Assembly (NCBI GenBank): GCA_020848015.1
Contig: JADLBA010000179.1
Location: 1 to 9,787 of the forward strand
DNA from: Crocinitomicaceae bacterium
GTDB lineage: Bacteria; Bacteroidota; Bacteroidia; Flavobacteriales_D; Sanyastnellaceae
Length of the DNA: 9,787 bases
Direction: 5' to 3'
Part shown: piece after piece, positions 6,636 to 9,787 of the stretch
Layout of the letters: every line of letters begins with the position of its first letter
Numbering within the stretch: the first letter of the stretch is position 1
Notes under the pieces: model-generated
The model's database searches: none
What the model was told of the DNA's origin: nothing
The model's input: the letters and a program-made list of their open reading frames with translations, nothing else
Translations under genes and position numbers: made by a program

Positions 6636-8027
6636 ATGGCAAAAAAAAATCTGATCAGACGCTCTTGGGCGGAACCATACAAAATGAAGATGGTGGAACT
6701 GATGAAAATGACTACAAGAGCCGAACGGACCAAATTCATACGGGAAGCAGGCTATAATACTTTTCTACTGAGGTCAAGGGATGTATATATTGACTTGCTG
6801 ACCGATAGTGGAACAAATGCAATGAGTGACCAGCAATGGTCGGCGTTTATGAGGGGCGATGAAGCGTATGCCGGTAGTGAGAGTTATTACCGGTTAGAAG
6901 CTGCCATTCAAAAATTTTATGGATATAAATATATTATTCCCACCCATCAGGGTCGGGGTGCTGAAAATATTTTATCTCAAATTCTGATCAAAAAAGGTGA
7001 TATCGTTCCGGGCAATATGTACTTCACCACAACACGCCTTCACCAGGAATTGGCAGGTGGAACATTCCAAGATATTATTATTGACGAGGCACACGATTCA
7101 AATAGTGAATTTCCGTTTAAAGGAAATATTGATCTGAATAAATTGGAAGCTCTGGTAAAAAAACATGGTGCCGCTAAAATTCCCTATGTAAGTATTGCGA
7201 CAAATGTAAATATGGCAGGCGGGCAGCCTATTAGCATGAAGAATCTGAAAGAGCTGCGTGCTTATACCCGTAAGCATGGTATCCGGGTTATTCACGATAT
7301 GACCAGGGTAGCAGAAAACGCCTACTTCATTCAACAACGTGAGCCGGGCTATGGAAAAAAATCTATTAAATCAATCGTCAAAGAAATTTGCTCCCTTACC
7401 GATGGAGCTACCATGAGTGCGAAGAAAGATGCCTTAGTAAACATTGGTGGTTTTATGGCTATCAACGACCATGATGTATTCGAAGAGGCTCGCAACCTTG
7501 TTGTAATCTATGAGGGGTTGCACACCTACGGCGGATTAGCCGGGAGAGATATGGAGGCAATTGCTGTTGGTATTGAAGAAAGTTTGAGCGACGACCATCA
7601 ACACGCACGTGTGGGACAGGTCGAGTATCTGGGGCAAAAAATGATTTCTTACGGGCTTCCGATTGTAAAACCGATTGGCGGGCATGGAATTTTTGTGGAT
7701 GCAAAGGCATTCCTTCCGCACATCAACCAAGAAGAATTCCCCGCGCAGGCTCTCGCCGCTGAAATTTATATTGATTCCGGTGTTCGCACCATGGAGCGCG
7801 GTATTGTATCGGCTGGCCGGAAACCGAATGGCCAGAATTATTTGCCAAAACTTGAATTGGTTCGATTCACTATTCCTCGCAGGGTTTTCACTCAGGCACA
7901 CATGGACGTGGTTGCAGAGTCCGCAGCGGCTGTTTATGAGAAACGAAAGAAGATAAAAGGGCTGAAAATGGTTTACGAACCCAAGTATCTGCGCTTTTTC
8001 CAGGCAAAGTTTAAACCGTTGGGGTAA
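6636..8027 (+). CDS. tpl: Tyrosine phenol-lyase (beta-tyrosinase), tryptophanase family
   Basis: A 463-aa PLP enzyme (Citrobacter TPL is 456 aa) predicted to cleave tyrosine to phenol, pyruvate and ammonia. The PLP lysine is K264 in MSAKKDALV; Y78, R107, N192, D221, R224 and R410 complete the common site. The phenol-specific residues are present: T131 in MYFTTTR (TPL T124), M386-E387-R388 in TMERG (TPL M379 and R381, the Arg that contacts the phenol hydroxyl), and F454-F455 in LRFFQAKF (TPL F448/F449). At the same positions the upstream paralogue has Asp, Val and His. GNMYFTTTR and MERGI.SAGR are near-exact TPL signatures. Differences from TPL: the loop reads EGLHTYGG, with Leu at M288 and His at P289, and Ala replaces Gly before the Lys pair. 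A homology-only pipeline may call it a second tryptophanase. No ribosome site is evident; probably co-transcribed with tnaA. Confidence 0.88.
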   Translation: MAKKNLIRRSWAEPYKMKMVELMKMTTRAERTKFIREAGYNTFLLRSRDVYIDLLTDSGTNAMSDQQWSAFMRGDEAYAGSESYYRLEAAIQKFYGYKYIIPTHQGRGAENILSQILIKKGDIVPGNMYFTTTRLHQELAGGTFQDIIIDEAHDSNSEFPFKGNIDLNKLEALVKKHGAAKIPYVSIATNVNMAGGQPISMKNLKELRAYTRKHGIRVIHDMTRVAENAYFIQQREPGYGKKSIKSIVKEICSLTDGATMSAKKDALVNIGGFMAINDHDVFEEARNLVVIYEGLHTYGGLAGRDMEAIAVGIEESLSDDHQHARVGQVEYLGQKMISYGLPIVKPIGGHGIFVDAKAFLPHINQEEFPAQALAAEIYIDSGVRTMERGIVSAGRKPNGQNYLPKLELVRFTIPRRVFTQAHMDVVAESAAAVYEKRKKIKGLKMVYEPKYLRFFQAKFKPLG

Positions 8028-8048
8028 TTCTGCTTTTACAAAACCACG

Positions 8049-8999
8049 CTAATTAGATAATTCCAACATTCTCTGCAGAGCCTTATGCGCTTTCACACGT
8101 ATAGGCTCTGCAACATGAACCTCCGGATCTTCATACAGCAGACAGCGGTACAATTTTTCCATTGTATTCATTTTCATGAAAGGGCATTCACTGCACGCGC
8201 AAGTATTATCTTCAAATGCCGGAGCAGGAATCAATGTTTTGTGTGGTGCAGACTTGCGCATCTGATGTAAAATTCCGGCTTCTGTGGCAACGATAAATTC
8301 AGTGGATGGATCTCTCTTTACAAAATCTATCATTCCCTTTGTTGACCCAATATAAGATGCAATTTTCAAGATATGAGGCTGCGATTCCGGATGTGCAATG
8401 AATAGGGCATTTGGATGCTGCCGATGCAAGTCGAGAATTTTATCTATCGAGAAGTTTTCGTGAACAATGCAACTGCCATTCCATAAGATCAACTGGCGAC
8501 CTGTTTGCCTGATCAGGTACTTGCCAAGGTTTATATCGGGTGCAAAAATAATTGGCTCGTTATCGGGCAATGACCGGATGATTTTCTCAGCATTGGATGA
8601 TGTGCAAACAATATCACTCATAGCCTTTATTTCAGCGCTGCAGTTGACATAGGTAACAACCGGTGACCCGGGATGTTGTTGAATAAAGTCCTGAAACGCT
8701 TCAGGCGGACAGGAGTCGGCGAGAGAACAACCGGCATCCCTGTCAGGAAGCAAAACCTTGCGTGTCGGATTGAGGATTTTAGCCGTTTCAGCCATGAAAA
8801 AAACACCGGCAACAATTAATATATCAGCCTCTGATTGTGCGGCAAATTGTGCCATCTGCAAACTGTCTCCCGTCATATCGGCCACTTCCTGTATTTCAGG
8901 TTGCTGATAATAATGAGCGAGTATGAGTGCATTCTTCTCTTGCTTCAGTTTTATTATTTCGTCAAACAACTTCGATGAATCTGCGGATCCTTTGTTCAT
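8049..8999 (-). CDS. nadA: Quinolinate synthase NadA
   Basis: A 316-aa cytoplasmic [4Fe-4S] enzyme that condenses iminoaspartate with dihydroxyacetone phosphate to quinolinate in de novo NAD synthesis. Seen in order: LILAHYYQQPEIQEVAD (25-41), GDSLQMA (44-50), VAGVFFMAETAK (63-74), LLPDRDAGCSLADSC (83-97), TYVNCSAEIKAMSD (116-129), WNGSCIVHE (173-181), FIAHPES (200-206), GST.GM (218-223) and the C-terminal CACSECPFMKMN (267-278). The three cluster ligands are expected at C91, C177 and C272, all present. The C-terminal triad is C-x-C-x2-C, so C267 and C269 may be a redox pair. Length and domains are complete. It is convergent with tpl, with 21 bp between stops. No nadB or nadC lies beside it in the window. 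The candidate promoter and a direct repeat lie upstream. Confidence 0.96.
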   Translation of the reverse strand: MNKGSADSSKLFDEIIKLKQEKNALILAHYYQQPEIQEVADMTGDSLQMAQFAAQSEADILIVAGVFFMAETAKILNPTRKVLLPDRDAGCSLADSCPPEAFQDFIQQHPGSPVVTYVNCSAEIKAMSDIVCTSSNAEKIIRSLPDNEPIIFAPDINLGKYLIRQTGRQLILWNGSCIVHENFSIDKILDLHRQHPNALFIAHPESQPHILKIASYIGSTKGMIDFVKRDPSTEFIVATEAGILHQMRKSAPHKTLIPAPAFEDNTCACSECPFMKMNTMEKLYRCLLYEDPEVHVAEPIRVKAHKALQRMLELSN

Positions 9000-9030
9000 A
9001 ATAAATATGCAATAATTTAACCCAGATAAA

Positions 9031-9054
9031 GATCAATAACCATCTTGATCAATA
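9031..9054. repeat. Direct repeat GATCAATA upstream of nadA
   Basis: GATCAATA occurs at 9031-9038 and again at 9047-9054, 16 bases apart start to start. On the nadA strand the similarity extends to GGTATTGATC and GGTTATTGATC. The second copy lies inside the palindrome TTGATCAA (9045-9052). The copies are 32 and 48 bases before the nadA start, downstream of the candidate -7 box, where a repressor could act. The repeat is seen; the operator role is inferred. Confidence 0.35.
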
Positions 9055-9079
9055 CCTCTTGTAAACACTAATTGTTCAG

Positions 9080-9087
9080 CAAAATTA
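9080..9087 (-). promoter_or_regulatory. Candidate -7 box (TAnnTTTG) for nadA
   Basis: On the minus strand this reads TAATTTTG, a full match to the fixed positions of the Bacteroidota -7 element. It lies 80 bases before the nadA start. A TTG occurs only 11 bases upstream of it, closer than the usual spacing of about 17-23, so the -33 element is not supported. Confidence 0.3.
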
Positions 9088-9315
9088 CAGATAAAACGCA
9101 AGAATCACATAGGGCCTGACTCATATAGACTTTTCAAAATAAATATTTCGATCAGCAATAACTGCTCTTGTGCTATAGTTTAGCAAATTCCGTATTACGC
9201 AATTTCTCTCTTAGATTACTTCCCGATACTCGATTAGCTTCATCTGATATACTCCAATGATATTGTGGCTTTGATGGATTTCTATATCAATAGTACTCTC
9301 ACCATTGCTTCAAAT

Positions 9316-9787
9316 TTACTTCCATCCTCCTCCCAATGCCTGATAAATACGAACGCGAGCATTCATCTGCTGCTTTTTTGTTTCGATGAGTTCGAATTTT
9401 GATTCAAGAGCATCGCGTTGTGTCATCAGTACTTCCATATAATCAGCTCTCGCTGATTTGAAAAGGATCGTGGAAATATCAATGGACTCGGTGAGTGCCT
9501 GTACCTGTTGTGATTTTAATTCGTAGCTCATCTGGAGATTGTTCATGTTGGAGATTTGATTCACTACCTCAATATATGCATTGAGAATTGTCCTCTCGTA
9601 ATTGTATGCTGCCTGCACCTGCTTTGCATTAGCCGAATAAAATTCGGCCTTGATAGCATTTCGGTTAATCAGTGGAGCAACCAATTCACCGGCTACCGAA
9701 TACAAAAGTGACTGCGGAGTCTGAATCAGGTATTGTGGATTGAACGCTTGGTATCCACCGGCAGCTCCTATCCGAAACGAAGGATAA
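9316..9787 (-). CDS. TolC/CusC-family outer-membrane efflux protein (partial, N-terminus outside window)
   Basis: An open frame of 156 residues plus stop runs to the right edge, so only the C-terminal third of a protein of about 470 residues is present. It begins in YPSFRIGAAGGYQ, the beta-barrel strand of outer-membrane factors of RND pumps. LLYSVAGELVAPLINR follows, the standard 'l.ap.f..g...a' entry to the second helical hairpin. Long coiled-coil-type helices come next (AKQVQAAYNYERTILNAYIE, then SQQVQALTESIDISTILFKS), the conserved YMEVLMTQRDALESK, and the terminal RIYQALGGGWK. These proteins form trimeric channels that export drugs, metals or dyes with an inner-membrane RND pump and an adaptor, whose genes would lie to the right, outside the window. 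A TTG within the frame (9705) is not a real start because the homology continues upstream of it. Family secure, substrate unknown. Confidence 0.9.
   Translation of the reverse strand, partial: YPSFRIGAAGGYQAFNPQYLIQTPQSLLYSVAGELVAPLINRNAIKAEFYSANAKQVQAAYNYERTILNAYIEVVNQISNMNNLQMSYELKSQQVQALTESIDISTILFKSARADYMEVLMTQRDALESKFELIETKKQQMNARVRIYQALGGGWK

Larger units (their letters stand above)
9000..9315. other. Intergenic region between the efflux gene and nadA
   Basis: No gene is supported in these 316 bases. The nadA-proximal part holds a TAnnTTTG box and a direct repeat, listed separately. The rest (about 9090-9315) is AT-rich, with only a stop-bounded minus-strand frame of about 32 codons ending near 9219, without a good start or ribosome site. 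I see no strong terminator hairpin for the efflux gene. Confidence 0.5.

Noticed and set aside
7462..7956. Minus- and plus-strand open frames inside the tyrosine phenol-lyase gene
   Set aside because: They are shifted or antisense readings of a highly conserved enzyme and have no coding features of their own.
8028..8048. Bidirectional terminator between tpl and nadA
   Set aside because: The 21 bases between the convergent stops contain no inverted repeat; any termination signal would have to lie inside a gene.
5214..8999. A functional link between the Trp/Tyr lyases and nadA
   Set aside because: The genes are convergent and NadA works from aspartate rather than tryptophan, so adjacency alone does not support a shared pathway.
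1..9787. tRNA or rRNA genes, a CRISPR array, intact transposase genes
   Set aside because: I found no cloverleaf-like or rRNA sequence, no regularly spaced repeats, and no transposase motif in any frame examined.

Overview
The window looks like chromosomal DNA from a member of the Bacteroidota. The evidence is a DUF5777-type beta-barrel protein, lipoprotein-anchored cytochrome domains of the CHx/MPPP kind, a YceI/OB-fold pair, weak or absent Shine-Dalgarno sequences in front of most genes, and perfect TAnnTTTG boxes (the Bacteroidota -7 element) upstream of tnaA and nadA. The genus cannot be read from the sequence.

Layout from left to right. (1) 1-580, minus: 5' part of a secreted protein with a PsbP/MOG1-like start, cut by the window edge. 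(2) 796-1653, minus: UbiE-like SAM-dependent methyltransferase. (3) 1654-1882: non-coding spacer holding a 10-bp inverted repeat, possibly a mobile-element footprint. (4) 4976 down to 1883, minus: a tight five-gene operon. In transcription order it encodes a two-domain cytochrome-c-like lipoprotein, a one-domain cytochrome-c-like lipoprotein, a membrane-anchored OB-fold protein, a YceI family protein and a DUF5777 beta-barrel protein. All five carry N-terminal export or anchor signals, so this is an envelope module. (5) 4977-5213: divergent control region with a TAnnTTTG box overlapped by inverted repeats. (6) 5214-6599 and 6636-8027, plus: two tandem beta-eliminating lyases. Active-site residues split them cleanly into a tryptophanase (Trp to indole, pyruvate and ammonia) and a tyrosine phenol-lyase (Tyr to phenol, pyruvate and ammonia). 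(7) 8049-8999, minus: quinolinate synthase NadA, convergent with the lyase pair and only 21 bp away. (8) 9000-9315: nadA control region. (9) 9316-9787, minus: C-terminal part of a TolC/CusC-like outer-membrane efflux protein, cut by the right edge.

How the genes work together. The tnaA-tpl pair is a two-gene aromatic amino acid catabolic unit that yields pyruvate plus ammonia and releases indole and phenol. The five-gene envelope operon is the least understood part and the best candidate for an undescribed system. It combines three related haem-type domains with three different Cys spacings (CX4CH, CX2CH, CX3CH) with a lipid-binding-type YceI protein, an OB-fold protein and a barrel. Its function cannot be deduced from sequence alone. 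NadA (NAD synthesis), the methyltransferase and the efflux protein appear to be unrelated neighbours.

Several starts were set downstream of the longest possible open frame, because a signal peptide begins at an internal ATG: the YceI, OB-fold and two-domain cytochrome genes.
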